Origin: Punica granatum
Lineage: Eukaryota > Streptophyta > Magnoliopsida > Myrtales > Lythraceae
Reading direction: 5' to 3'
Assembly: GCF_007655135.1 (NCBI RefSeq)
Contig: NC_045134.1
Span: 5,662,982 to 5,726,981 of the forward strand
DNA: 64,000 bases
Shown here: positions 31,756 to 44,275 of the stretch, piece by piece
How positions within the stretch are numbered: position 1 is the first letter of the stretch
Layout of the letters: every line of letters starts with the position of its first letter
The notes under the pieces: model-generated
What the model was told of the DNA's origin: nothing
The model's database searches: none
What the model saw: only the letters and a program-made list of their open reading frames with translations
Program-made: the position numbers and the translations under genes

Positions 31756-34298
31756 ATGGAGCTCAGCTCTTCAAGCTCTGTCTGGGGCACTCGAATCGGC
31801 CACGTACCAGCTTCACCGAAGATTTTCGGCCCCCTTCAGTCCCAACTTTCGTTCCCGGCGTTAACTGCAAGACCCAGAAGGCGTTCTGCCCGCAAGAGGT
31901 CTTTTTGGTGCATGATCTCTAATGGGTATGCGGGGAGTGGGAGCTTCGGCATTGGTAACAATGGCAGAAGCTTCGTCACCGCTGCCGCCAATGGCATCAG
32001 AGCTAAGATTTACAGGAGGTTGGGTTCTTGCCTTGTGATACCGCCCCCCGGTGGGAGGAAGCCGCGCGCCATCATCAAGTTCTTGGGCGGAGCTTTCATT
32101 GGAGCTGTCCCTGAAGTCACCTACAGGTTTCTCCACCTTCCCTCTACTGTGGGCATTGTTTTTGTTCTGTGTATAGTTGTCGGAATCATCACGGTTTTGT
32201 TGTTGCCGTTGTCGTTGTTGTGTGCAGCTACTTGAAAGAGCTCTTAGCAAAGGAAGGGTTTTTGATAATTTCAGTGCCTTACAATGTGACATTCGATCAT
32301 GCCGAAGCTGCTAACGAAATCTACGCCAAGTTCAACTCTTGCTTTGATAATTTCTTGTCTTCTGGGTTGCCCGAGGATGGCCTGTCAGCTGCTGATCTTG
32401 CCGGTCTTCCGCTTTTCTCCGTTGGTCACAGGCAATTTTTTTTGGTGGCTTCACTATCTATTTCTCAGTTAATTAACTTGCTTTTGCTTGAATACACATG
32501 GAGCAACTTTAGATTAATTAGTCGTTTAAGGTTTCAGGTGGGTTTGCTTCAGAAACTCATTAACTGTCTGGATTCGAGCATCCCGATCCTTCATTTGCTT
32601 TCTAGTCAATTCACATTAGACTTCTCAATCAAATGAACGTCATCCACCTCACAAATATATTCTCTGGAATGAATGTGTTATTTTGCAGCAATGGTGCACT
32701 TCTCCAAGTGCTAGCAGGAAGTTATTTCTCCGAGAGGATACCAAAGGTCCATCATGCTCCGAGTTTTCATTGTGATTAATGATGCTTTGTCTTAGTTTTG
32801 AAACGTTCATTGGATTCTTGATGAAGTCCATCAGTTTCTAGTTTGGGATTGGTATGCTGATTATTGAATTTAGTTTAGTTTAAAATAAACGAAGCAATTC
32901 GTGGAGTGTGACAAAGAATGTTGTCTCTTGTGGAAGGCTAATGCCATAATCTCGTACAACAACCGGCCAGCAACAGAGGCAGTTCCTTACTTCGAGCAGG
33001 TAATTGTCCCCCCCCCCCCCCCCCCCCCTCTCTTTCCTTTGGAAACACTCCTAGGCTTTTTTAGTTCTATGACTATCTAGGTTTCTTGTCACTATAAACA
33101 CCCGAATCAGTATTAAGGCTTAGTTTGGTAAGGCTGAAATTGTTAATGGATGGTAGAAAAGAACATCTGAGTGGAAATACTGCTTTGCATAAGCTGCTTG
33201 AAGATACTATAGAGACTGCCAGAGCTATTGGTAGCTTGAAATACTGTTATAGAAGTGTTATAAAGACTGAAACGTGCAAAAGACTTCCCCTAAAGAGAGA
33301 GCCTTTCATGAATCTACCCTTTTCAAGCTTAGTCGATCTAAAACTAGAAATTTGTGATGATATTGTGCAGTTGGGCCCTCTTGTTAGTCAGATGATGCCG
33401 CTTATGGAGGCTTCCCCCGTTTATTCCTTGGCTCAAAATGTCTCCGGTACGGCATCCAAATAGAAGCTCATTCATTTATTAGTGCCCCTGAAGATGCCGC
33501 AATTCCTCTCTCTGAATTTTTTGTATGCTTGTATCTTGCTCTGAGTATACAGGAGATGCTATGAGAGTGCTATTTGATACTGCTGGTTCGATTATTAAGG
33601 AGTACGATCAGGAAGCCCTAGTTTCCCTGACCAAGTTTGTTGATCAGTTGCCCTCTGTATTTAATCAGGTACTTTGTGAGTCTTTGAGAGAGCATTGCGA
33701 GTTCCAGATTCAATTTTGCTGCTTGACTTTGTAAATATTTGCATTTTCTTAGCACATGAGAATTTGATATCGGATTCAGGTTACTGAAGGAATATCAGAG
33801 TTTAGACCGACACCTTCCGAGAATCGTGATTTTTGCAAGAACTCATACAATGTTAAGCACACGCTATTGGTACGTCATGGTGTATTGGAGTAGAAACATA
33901 TGAAATTGTTCCCGTTACAATCTTCTAGTTCTGTTCGTCGTGCAGGTGAAGTTCAATATTGATGGAATTGACGAGACCGATCTGTTAGAGGAGACACTGA
34001 GGCCTCGGGTGGAGTCCATCGGAGGGACGCTGGAAAAGGTCGAGCTAAGTGGCACCCACATCACACCATGCATTCAGGTAATATGCATGAACTTTCCGTG
34101 TCAAAATACGACAATTAATGGAAAGAAGTTTATATTCAATGTGGACATCTTCAATCAATCCAGGATCCCAGATGGCTAGTTGGTACCGTCTACACGCCAG
34201 CAGATGCCATCGCCCAGGGGCTCAAGACACTTTCTTTGCATGAGACCAGAGTCCTGTCCCGGACCATAAGCGATTGGTTCAGACAATTCGAAAAATGA
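31756..34298 (+). CDS. DUF1350 family protein, probable plastid alpha/beta-hydrolase-like
   Basis: Exons are 31756-32126, 32228-32431, 32689-32746, 32937-32999, 33371-33446, 33553-33668, 33780-33869, 33946-34077 and 34164-34298, giving 414 aa. The N-terminus is rich in Ser, Arg and Pro and looks like a plastid transit peptide. The DUF1350 core includes AIIKFLGGAFIGAVPEVTYSYL, LLAKEGFLIISVPYNVTFDH and FSVGHSNGALLQVL. GHSNG fits a nucleophile elbow with Ser192, so hydrolase-like chemistry is possible, but no reaction is established for this family as far as I know. The chain ends LVGTVYTPADAIAQGLKTL. Intron 2 starts with GC and splits the Ser192 codon. A 21-C run lies in intron 4. It converges on KCS10, 389 bp between stops. 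Confidence 0.92.
33008..33028. repeat. 21-nt poly(C) run in a DUF1350 intron
   Basis: The homopolymer begins 8 nt after the donor of intron 4 (exon ends 32999) and is followed by a CT-rich stretch. Its exact length may be unreliable in assembled sequence. Confidence 0.85.
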
Positions 34299-34686
34299 TA
34301 CACATCTCTGTCATAGAAATTGCTCGACTCCAGCAATATGTAGACAGCACGAAAGATGATATATAGATCGATAGTGTTGGTACCTTAGATATCATACTTG
34401 TGTGAGCGAATTCCCAAGAACTTGTACATGACCCCATGATTATTGTTGAGCTGTATCACTGTCGCACGGATTGAAGTCAGTTTTAATCGGAACTTGTACG
34501 AAAGACACTTATTTTCCCGTCTCTTGAACTAGAAATCGGCAGAAATGCCATTGGCAAACTATAATCATATAAACCGAAATCCCAAAAGCATTAAACAGCA
34601 AGCTTTGCCTTTGTCCTACTTTGAGAGACAATACAATACATATATATAGGTGAATATATAGTAAGCCCGGATGCAGTAGGATCATC

Positions 34687-37600
34687 CTAGACAGGCACTG
34701 GGTATCTGTCGATGCAATCGAGCCACGGGTTCCTTGAGGGCTTGCAGACACGGCGGATGGCCCGCCAGACGATGCTGTTGCACTTGAACCCAGAGCCAAA
34801 AGCGATCTGCCACACGCGGTCACCACCCCGGACCTGCTCCTTTGCCTCCAAGTAGGCCAGCTCGTACCAGATGCTGCTGCTGGACGTGTTCCCGAACCTG
34901 TAAAGGGCCATCCTGGATGCCTCCAGGTTCTGGTCGCTCAGCTCCAGATTCCTCTGAAGCTCGTCTAGTACGGTCTTGCTCGCTGCGTGGATGCAGAAGT
35001 GCTCAAATGCAAGCTTGTAGTCGGGAATGTAGGGCTTCTTCGGGGCAGGGTCAGAGCCGCCGACGAAGAAGTGGCGCCAGAACAGGGTGGACAGGAAGAA
35101 GAGCTGCTCGGAGAACGGCAGGACGAGCGGACCGAGGGTGGTTATGTTGGTCTTTAAGGCTTCCCCCCCGATCTCCACGAGATCTTTGCTCACTCTCAGG
35201 CCCTTGAACCTCTGCTCATCTTCCTCTTGGTAGATGCACCTGTCAAAAGTTTTCAGCCATTGATATCTTTAAAACTTCCATTGAAGACTAGGAAAAAAAA
35301 TGCCAATAAATCGAAAAATGACATTTACTATTCCTAACATGTTTGCCACTTTCTGTCTTCCATCGACAGCGTAAATACGTCAACTGTATTATGACTCGTG
35401 GATAACTTCCTAGACATATTCTTTGGAAGTACAATGGACCCATAAGACTTATTGATGAGGATTGGAACTCGAGGATTAGAGCATAAAGGCAACTGGATTT
35501 TTTACCCAAGATATGATGTCACATTAATTACTAGACGGTTGCCTCACTGTATCAGAATTTAAAGTCCAACTACTCCATCTGTTCCCATTTATTTTACTCA
35601 ATTCGCCATGTTAATAATTGATCATGGAAAATTGGACATATAGTTTTCCACAAACAAGATAAAGTTCCGAACAATAAACAAATGTATTGCATATGTCCAT
35701 TGTGATAATTTATATTTAACGTTAATGTTGTATTATTTAGGCTAATGCGATGCCCGAACTTGGACTAATGCCAGTTAAAGAACACCGCGTGGTATTACCA
35801 AAAAAAAATTTAAATTGATGTAGACGACAATAATTTCTCTACGTCTGAGTAGTTACGTTTATTGCATGACTGAATTTCTATTAGTCCAAAGTCGTTGTGC
35901 CCAACTCTTCCAAAAGTCAATTTCTCCAAATAATAATGAATAATTAATTTTAAAATTTATAAATCAAGAACATGAAGGCATACCTGAAGCTGCGATCATC
36001 GGCGCCCTTGTGCGTCCGGACCACGTGCTCAAGCCGATACTTGGCTCTTCGGTAGTCCCGACGCCGGTTCGAGAGCAGGACGGCGGAGCATCCCATTCGG
36101 AAGAAGCAGTTGGGAATGATCATTGACCGATCCTTGCCCTGATACCAGTTGTAACCTACCATCTCGCTACTCACCACGACCGCGTAGTTGTTAGGGTTCG
36201 CCTGCAGCATGTCCCTAGCTAGGTCGATCGCGATGATCCCTGCACTGCACCCCATGCCCCCGAGGTTGTAGCTCAAGATGTTCCCCCGCATCTTGTAGTG
36301 GTTGATGATCATGGCCGAGAGGGACGGGGTCGGGTTGAAGATGCTGCAGTTCACCACGAGGACGCCGACGTCCTTGGGTCGGACACGGGTCTTCTCGAAC
36401 AGCTCATCCAGGGCACCGAACATAACAGCCGATGCCTCGGCCCTGCCCTCCTTCATGGTGGCACAGTTCTCTCCCGCCAGCACCGGCTTTGGGATGTAGG
36501 TCTCATCCCCCATCCCGGAGAACTGCAGGATCCTCTTCTGGAACTCCAAGGTCCCGTCATCATACTTACCCGATTTTCGCATTTGCTCAATAAACTGCTC
36601 CTTGCTTACCTGAGTAATTAAGTATATATTGAGCCTCATTAACATGTGCACATAAGTAATTTTGTGGTTGGGGTCCCATAATCACATCGAAGATTCATAA
36701 GTCGTGCGAGAAACAAATAAAAATTGAACGAGATGATTCGACCGAGTAATGTAAAAAAGAGTTCATGATAAGAAATTAATTAACCCAATTGCACGCGCCA
36801 AAGCAAGAACAGCAAGATAATTTATTAAACTCTTTTGTTCGATAGCTATTAAACTTATTAATTCTGTCGAATTTGATTAGAAGAATTTTCGTAATTAATT
36901 ATCTTAATTTTGGGATGAAATCACATCCTTTCCATGTCAGCTGGTTGGTTTCATTTTCATCTGTCTTGCTCTATCATTGTTTCCCTAGAAAATATTAAAA
37001 CAGGGACCAATATGGTCTGAAGGTACCTGTACGAATTCCCTAAAATGGTTCTTGTGTGAGCAATTAATTATTGAGTACAAATATAAGTATCCTTTAAAAT
37101 AGGAATATTAATAGCCACTTTTTTTATACTTATTCAACCCGATGGTGTCAATGTTACCTCATTAATTTCAAATGTTTCACATGTTGCATAGAACATAAAC
37201 GTACGTGCATCGATCCTAATATCAAATGTCATTTCACCTTAATATTTTTCGGGATATATGTCGGATATTTCGCTATTATTTACCCGAAAGCTTAGACTCA
37301 TTGAGAGGTCTACCTCAATGCATGTCAATTGTGTCAGTCCACATAATAAGGAGCAATATCATGCTCTTACCTTGAGATCATCGTTGGGGCGGTAGCATGC
37401 AAAGTCGACGAGATAGATGGACCGGGGCCGGGACATGAAGTAGACAGAGAGCGTGAACACGAACACGGCGAAGAACGAGATCACGGTGGCGAGGTCATAC
37501 CGCGCGTCCTCCACGAGCTTGCGCCACAGCTCGTCCCTGCTGAGGCTCCCGAGCTCGGCCCCAAACACGAGGACGAGCACGGGGACCGTGGCCAGATACA

Positions 37601-37790
37601 CGCCGTGGTTGATCAGGTAGTGGTACCCAAGTCTCACGTACTTAAGGTTGACCCCCGAGTGCACGAAGTCGGGGAGGCGGCGGCGGACACGTACGGAGAA
37701 GGCTGGGGAGCCAGCGTCGGGGCCCGAGGGCTCGACGCCGCGGTTGACGATCTCCGTTGAGAGGAGGTGCTGCTCGTTGGAGGGGGCCAT
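34687..37790 (-). CDS. KCS10: 3-ketoacyl-CoA synthase 10 / FIDDLEHEAD
   Basis: KCS enzymes perform the condensing step of very-long-chain fatty acid elongation in the ER; FIDDLEHEAD acts in epidermis and prevents organ fusion. Exons on the minus strand are 37790-37371, 36609-35984 and 35239-34687, giving 532 aa. The N-terminal [16 protein letters not shown] and [11 protein letters not shown] are FIDDLEHEAD signatures. Two hydrophobic segments follow (about 65-80 and 105-125). The catalytic triad is visible: Cys261 in GGMGCSAG, His433 in HFCIHAASK and Asn466 in RFGNTSSSS. The end is [10 protein letters not shown]. The protein lacks part of the Ser/Thr-rich loop before [14 protein letters not shown] that Arabidopsis has. 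Exon 2 begins GTAAGC right after the acceptor. No L1-box (TAAATGYA) was found in the first few hundred bases upstream; only a near-match (TAAATGCC) lies near 38110. Confidence 0.97.
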
Positions 37791-40785
37791 TGTGTTGTGG
37801 GGTTAGAGAGGGAGACAGAGAGTTAGGGTTTTCTTCTTTGGGGAGGAGAGGAGAAATGGGGTGTTATGATTATAAGTAGTAGAGGGAGGGAGGTAATGGT
37901 GGTTGGAGTGTAGTTAATGGAATCACCAAACAAGGGTAGTGTGTAGGTGAAGGGCCTTCCCAACGGCTTTAAATTCCCTCTCATTCAATGGGAAAGAAGA
38001 AGAAGAAGAAAAAGAAGTGTTTGGGTTGAAGACTCAATTATGATCATTCTATAAGTAACAAATCATCGTGCTACGCCGTGTTAAGATATACAGATACCTC
38101 TTGATTCATCTAAATGCCTGAACTCGAAAAAAACATGTTATTACAGCATAACTATTGACGAATCGACTGCAATGCCTTGTTCGCTAAACATATTTGGAAT
38201 ACTGACAGTCTAAACTATGATGATCGATCATCCGAATGACGTCTGCCTCATTTGTGGATCTGCAATACTTGTCGAGATTAGACAAGGGGAAAATTTTATC
38301 TATAAACGGAAATCACATACATGGTAACGAGGCTTGAAGGGTTTAAGCATGTCATAAGCTTCAAGATCACGCTGTGAAAGCTTTATCCCTTAATGGGTCG
38401 ACTCAACTCGATTGGATTAGTCGATAGCCCAAAGAGTTTCCGGATACCAGAGTGCACACCGAAAAAAGCAACTTATTAGTTCTCTAAGTGCTTAAAGTTG
38501 TTATTAACAATACAATCTTAAAAACAACGACGATATCGGTGGACGTATAATAAGATGACCCTAAATGTAGCTATGATTCATCTCTCTCTCTCTCTTTTAT
38601 TTTATTTTTTTTGGTAGGTCACGAATAATCTCTTTTTAGCTCGTGCATTTTTCACATGCAACGTGTAAGTATAAGGCGTGCACATTATGAAGTGAGAGTT
38701 TTTTGTGAGTTCGATATCATAAAATCCGTGTGGGACGGGTAATTTCTACATGGTGGCTATGAGATTTCTCAGATATGACATATGGGGGAATGAGTGTACC
38801 ATCACAATTCAATTGTGGACGATGGAGCTTGAATACATCTTTCACCATAAGGGGTTAAAACTGGATAGGGAGGGAAAGTTAAATCGATATTCAGAATTTT
38901 TCTCGTTTCGGGTTTGTTTCTCCTTCCATTTTCCTCCTTCCCAAACACCAAAACACAGACACACCCTAAATACAGATGATAAGGTTTTCCCCGAACTTCA
39001 AATCTCAACGGGCTTTTCGGGAAAATGCGTCTAAGATGATTTGTTTAATTCGTTGTGTCTCATCTCTTTTATCAACCAAAGTCGTGACGAATACAAAAGC
39101 ATATCTGGTTGCATGCAGATTTGTATGTTCCAAGTCGTAACGTTTCATATTGTTTCTTCACTTTCGTTAAAAAGTGGCTTTCTTTACATTCTTAAATTCT
39201 TAAACTTGGGGAAAAATTTTCTGAAAGACACAATTTCCCTATTTTAGGAAAATTTGTGAATTTCAACGACTACATTTAGTTTTATTTTTCACGTTTTCCC
39301 CATTTTTCCAAATTTTTTAAATTTGAATTTTATTCAACAAAGAGGTCAGTGGACCTAAAAGAGGATAGAGGAAGAAAAACATACGAGCACATTTAGCGAG
39401 AATCAAATCTAAAACTTCTTTATTTTGAGTCGAAAGGCAAAGTCTCTGCACCAAATTCTTCCTCGTTTCTACGTGTGGAGTAAAAATTATGAAAGGTAAG
39501 TGAATTCCTCGGAATTGAGCACATATCAAGCCTTTCTTTGTGGAAAAGTGCCACTGGCGTTTGCTGATAATTACACATATGCTAAGGAAGAAATAACAGC
39601 ACTCATTGCGAAATTGACACATACAGAGATTTGCTATTAATGACAAGAGGATACGAAGCCAGTTCTTCTTTGAAAAGTTTAATCATGGCCAATTCGCTGC
39701 CCATTCACAAAAGGCAGAACTTGCGTAAATTCACGGAGGTTGGAAGATCGCTTTCCTAACCTTAGAAGCACCTCGTGCTCAATATTCGACGAACATTAAT
39801 CCCAAATAATAAACTGAGAATATTTCGTAATTTTACTGAAAAGAAAATAATAAATGAACGGAAATCAAAGTCGTTCTTTTTTTTTTTCCCTCGGACTAGA
39901 ATTCCATGCATGGGTGGGGAGCCGACATTGTCCATAAATGATGCACATGCAAAATAGTAAATTGACCATATAACAAAGGAGGAAGCCCCAACCTTGAAGA
40001 CCTCTACAGGCTTCAACCCACCAGCAGTTTTGCTATCCGATATATGCAAATTGATCAATCAATGCATGCATATTGCATGTGATCCTTTTATTTAATTTAT
40101 TATTCAGTATTTCCTTTCTTTCTTTCTTTTTAAAAAATCAATTTCCTCTTTTTAGTTTTAATGGTCCGCGTCTTTTTTGGTTCAGCTACCACCTAAATTT
40201 GACCCTCTATTTTATGGCTGGCAATTTGATCAAATCCAACAGTGGCCATCCATTTGCTGGACAGTTCTGATAATATTTATAAATCTTTCTTTGTAGCCCA
40301 CAAAACAAATTAAGTAGAAGTCGTTCATACAAATTTCTAGACTAATATGTAGCCTGATAATGCTGTTCAATAACTAATTAATTTAGGAGGCTCTAGCTAT
40401 TTCGTCTACGACTTAACGAATACTTAGCTGGTCCTTCATCGACACATCGACAGGGTATACCGGTGAAACTTTAGCAAATGCCAGGACCGACCAATATTTT
40501 CATTTGTGGTTCAATGTATATTTCGGTTTCCATCCCGAACTTGGTGATCAAACTCTACTGCTGTGATGATATATATGCGAAGATACCGTGCATGTAAGAG
40601 GTGTCGACGCTTCTTTCCATTGAGAGAGAACATGAAATGTGAGAAGGTCATTTTGTTCGAATCCTAATGGCGGAAGCTCCACCCCCCATTTCGTACCTCG
40701 GGTTGTACATATTAATTAACTCGATACGGCTACGAAAGATGAAATAGCTTGTGTATTTTCTAGGTGCAACTACTATGATCAGCGA
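37791..40785. other. KCS10 promoter and gene-free DNA
   Basis: The first few hundred bases are the KCS10 leader and promoter, with GAA-rich DNA around 37988-38015. A (TC)n run lies near 38579-38596. Frames at 38750-39034 and 39317-39646 match nothing known. No other gene is seen. Confidence 0.5.
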
Positions 40786-41042
40786 GTATGTTTGGTTTTA
40801 CAGTTAAGTAGAGTTGAGTTTTAATTTAATTGAGTTGTAATTATTGTGTTGTTGAATTATAAGAAAAAGTGTGAAAAAATAATGAATAGTTGAGAGAATT
40901 TAGTATTAAAAATTGAATTGAATGATTAAAAAAATTGAAAAAAATGAAAAAAATAAAAATTGTGTTGTTGACTTTTATTGTATAGTGAGTAGAGTTAAAG
41001 TTAGAGTTAAAATTTAAAAAATCAACCCTAAAACCAAACGGG
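40786..41042 (+). mobile_element. MITE with TGTTTGGTTTTA termini
   Basis: The element starts TGTTTGGTTTTACAG and ends TAAAACCAAACG, giving near-perfect 12-bp terminal inverted repeats. The interior is AT-rich and non-coding. It is the same family as 27198-27475 in the opposite orientation: both share AATTGAGTTGTAAT-like, AATAATGAATA-like and AGTAGAGTTAAAGTTAGA phrases. Target duplications are unclear. Confidence 0.8.
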
Positions 41043-42518
41043 TATTTATCGGCTCAGTCGATTTGCAAATACCAAATCTCCCCGATGCAAAAGCAGGAGA
41101 CTCGAATTCATGGGAACATTAAATGAAAGCCAGCCCACTACCAGCAATGCGCTAGCCTCGGAGGGACAATTGATGTCACAGTTGCAATTTTCCTGTAACG
41201 CTCCAATTTAATGGTCGGACCAACCGAAAATTAAATCGAAAGCCAAAGAGGATAAGGTTTTGCTTCAATTTCTTCTTTTCCATCTCTGTCCAATTTTCGC
41301 AATTTGCCCTTTTCAGAGTAAATGTTCCCATTGAATCTCTGTATCTTAAGTTGGGAAAATGGTCCATCCCAAAATTAATTCGAAGAAGAGAGTTTCATTA
41401 TTATGCTCAAATATTATGGTCTGCGCGATCGAGTTGATCAGGACCTCTATGGAGAAATCAATGTAAAGATCATTATGTGTAAACTACACTCTGCAACGAC
41501 CCTCGCGATCAGTTGACTGCTCAGAGTAATTTTGTTAGTATGATCAGCGTTCATCTTGTTGACTGTGTTCATCAGCACAACATCAAGAATTCCAGGTCAC
41601 GGGGTCACACATGCCAAATTGTTTCATAGTTTTTCGATGTATGCCGAGAACAATGTATCGCCGTGCCCTGTCTTGGAGGATGGCAGCGGCTGTTGTTTGG
41701 GCATATCCACATCAACCTTTAAAGCTTTCGCTGTTCGTCAGGGCATTATCCATCTCAACCTTTGATTAAAGCTTTCGCTATTCGTCACTTTCGGTTCGGG
41801 ACCAGCAAATCCAGTTTTGGTCAATCCTGGCTGCATCTAAGACACAGTCCCATGCAACAGTATGTCACAGCCTTGACAGTCCAGGACTGGGACCACGTGC
41901 CCACAACGCAGCACGAGGGCACAACAGCCTCGGGTCCCCGTGCATAAAATGCGATCGAGACCAGGTTCGAACAATCACCTTCATATACAGCAGGGAGTCA
42001 AGCCTCGAACAGGTCCCCCACCTATGCGGGATATCCGTGACAAGCCAAAATTGTGAGGAAAATCATAGTATACTGTGATCCTGAAAATGATCTCTGTGTC
42101 TCCGTTGTAGCTCCACCTTATACTTCGTCTACATAGCATTAAGTGGGTCTTCGCACGGACAGCCTGTCCGACCATCTTACCATGTCTATGGGGTTTCAGG
42201 GCAATGAAGCCCAGAAACTCGAGCATGAAATGAGAGGATAAATATTGTGGGCATCGGCAGTCCCCGAAATCTCATGTCAAGCACGCAATTTATGAATAGC
42301 AGTCATACTGGATGTTTGCAAATGTTGAACATCAATCCCTTGCAACAACCATAATGTACTCTGAAGCAACTAATTATGATCTGATCTTGAACTTCCAGTT
42401 AGTGTTCTTCTACTAAGATTTACAAAAATAATGTTAAGTTTCTATCGACAAAAGACCAATCCTAGAACTTTAAACTAGAAGCAAAATATATGCAAAATAA
42501 CAAAAAAGAAGATACTGT
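41043..42518. other. intergenic, no gene seen
   Basis: A short direct repeat (AAAGCTTTCGCT, then GTTCGTCA or ATTCGTCA) occurs at about 41720 and 41768. The 3' end is probably the UTR of the SANT-like gene. Frames at 41556-41947 look non-coding. Confidence 0.45.
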
Positions 42519-44275
42519 TCAGTTGTTAGCGAGGAAGATCCTAATCCATCTTAGCCGCAGTTCGGGTTTCAGGGACAGAAACAAAAACATCTGGGCAGGA
42601 CGCTCCACGATCTTGTAAGAGGCGAGCAGTCTCTCATCAACCGTCAACCCTTCAACCAGTTCCATAGCATCATTGAATTCCGTAATATGCTGCCTCATTG
42701 AATCTGACCCGAGATACCTTCCCATCTCTTTCCTCAATTCCCGCACTTCATTCAATAGAGAAGAAGTCAGACTTTTCCCGGCTTCACAGACTGGGTTTTC
42801 CTCTTGTTCGGTCCTCTTTCTTTTTCTTGCTGATGAGGTACTTTCACCTTCTGTGGACACCAGTGGCCGAGTTATACAATCCCCATTCGGCAAAACATTC
42901 TGAGGATCTTCGCCTCTATTGAATTCATTTATGGGTTTGGGCCCGCACAGATTGTTTCCACATGGCACAGGATCATGAAAATCTTCCTCTTCATGAGCAG
43001 GCTCATGCCTGCTTATGGCATCAGCATCCAGGGTAACGTCCCGCAGATCTCCATCTTCATAGATCTCATTCACTGGCCCATTGCCTTTCCCATTTTCTCC
43101 ACGGGCACTTCCCAAGTCCATCTCCTGAAGAATGTCTTTGACTGCCCGTGCATGTCGTCCTGTGGCACGATCCTTCGCATAGATCAAAGTCAAATCCTCA
43201 AAATGTGGGAAAGCCTTGAATCTAAAAGCAGCTGCTTCCTTATGGCTCTGTTGAAAAGCACAAAAAAGCAATTAATGAAATAGAAGAATTTGATGTAAGA
43301 AACTGCACATTTTGGTAACCTGTGAAAATACTTACAAGCAAATATGTATCCCAAACAGAAACTTCAGCCGCTGCAATCTTCCTACTACTATCCCACTTGA
43401 AGGCATTACCATGTGGCCCATAGATCATCTCATACAGTATACTCCAATCCTTCTTAAGTGTCTTAATTCGAGATTCTATGTGAGGCCTGCCTTTCAAGCC
43501 ACAGTTGGGCAACTTCTTGTTAAGCATTTTTTCGAGCTCCCGCAAGTAACCCGATTTGAATCCACAATCTCCATTAGGGTTGCAAAACTTATACAATTCC
43601 ACCATGCACGAAACAAGTGCCTCATCCTCCCTAGGATTCCATTTCCTCTTGTTTCCTTTGGAGCCCTGCAGATCACCTGGTGAGGACGCAACTCCTGTTG
43701 AATCTTGATCTTCATTGGCCTGATTTGCAGGTACATTTTCTATTGCAGGTTCTCTCGAGTACATCAGAGTTAACTCCTCAAAATGCGGGAAAGATCTGAA
43801 TCTATAAGGAGTGGCATCTTTGTGAGTCTGTCCAATAGCACGAAAAAGCAAACAGTCATTATCAGAAGCATCAGCGTAAAAGAAATCATTTGCATGGGTC
43901 TGATATACTTGCCGCTAAATAAGCATCCCAATCCGCATTCTTTGCAATCACCATGTGCCTCTTGTAATCCCACCTAAACCCACTGGAGTGTGGCCCATAG
44001 ACTATGTCAAACACGATTCCCCACTCCTTTTTCAGCGTCTTGAGCCTTGATTCAATATGCGGCCGGGCTTTTATTCCAGCATTGGGCATTTTACGCTTAA
44101 GAAGTTTCTCGAGCTCTCTCAAGTAGCCAGATTTGAATCCTGACTCACCATTGTGCGTCCCAGAGTTGAACAAATCAACCATGCATGACACCAGTGCCTC
44201 GTCCTCCAAGGGAGTCCATTTCTTCTTGGCTCCCTTGGAGGCTTCTAGATCATCATGCGTGGATGTACCCACCAT
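42519..44275 (-). CDS. Myb/SANT-like protein with two tandem Myb_DNA-bind_3-type modules
   Basis: Exons on the minus strand are 44275-43913, 43827-43336 and 43247-42519, giving 527 aa. Two copies of a Myb/SANT-like module occur. Module 1 starts KKWTPLEDEALVSCMVDL (W20) and module 2 starts KRKWNPREDEALVSCMVEL (W184). Each has SGYLRELEK, RPHIESR and KTLKK, then W-D-x-Y-L and an intron, then (T/S)HK(D/E)A...FPHFE(E/D)LTL(M/I)Y. The introns fall at the same codon in both. The C-terminal part has a basic patch (ARKRKRTEQ) that may be a nuclear signal and a helical end (VDERLLASYKIVERPAQMFLFL). The family resembles L10-interacting MYB-domain and transposase-derived SANT proteins; DNA binding is inferred. 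The ATG at 44275 lies in ACCATGG, and an upstream leader intron may exist. Confidence 0.9.

Noticed and set aside
34842..35207. Plus-strand Arg/Cys-rich 121-codon frame
   Set aside because: It is antisense to the last KCS10 exon; the composition reflects that strand only.
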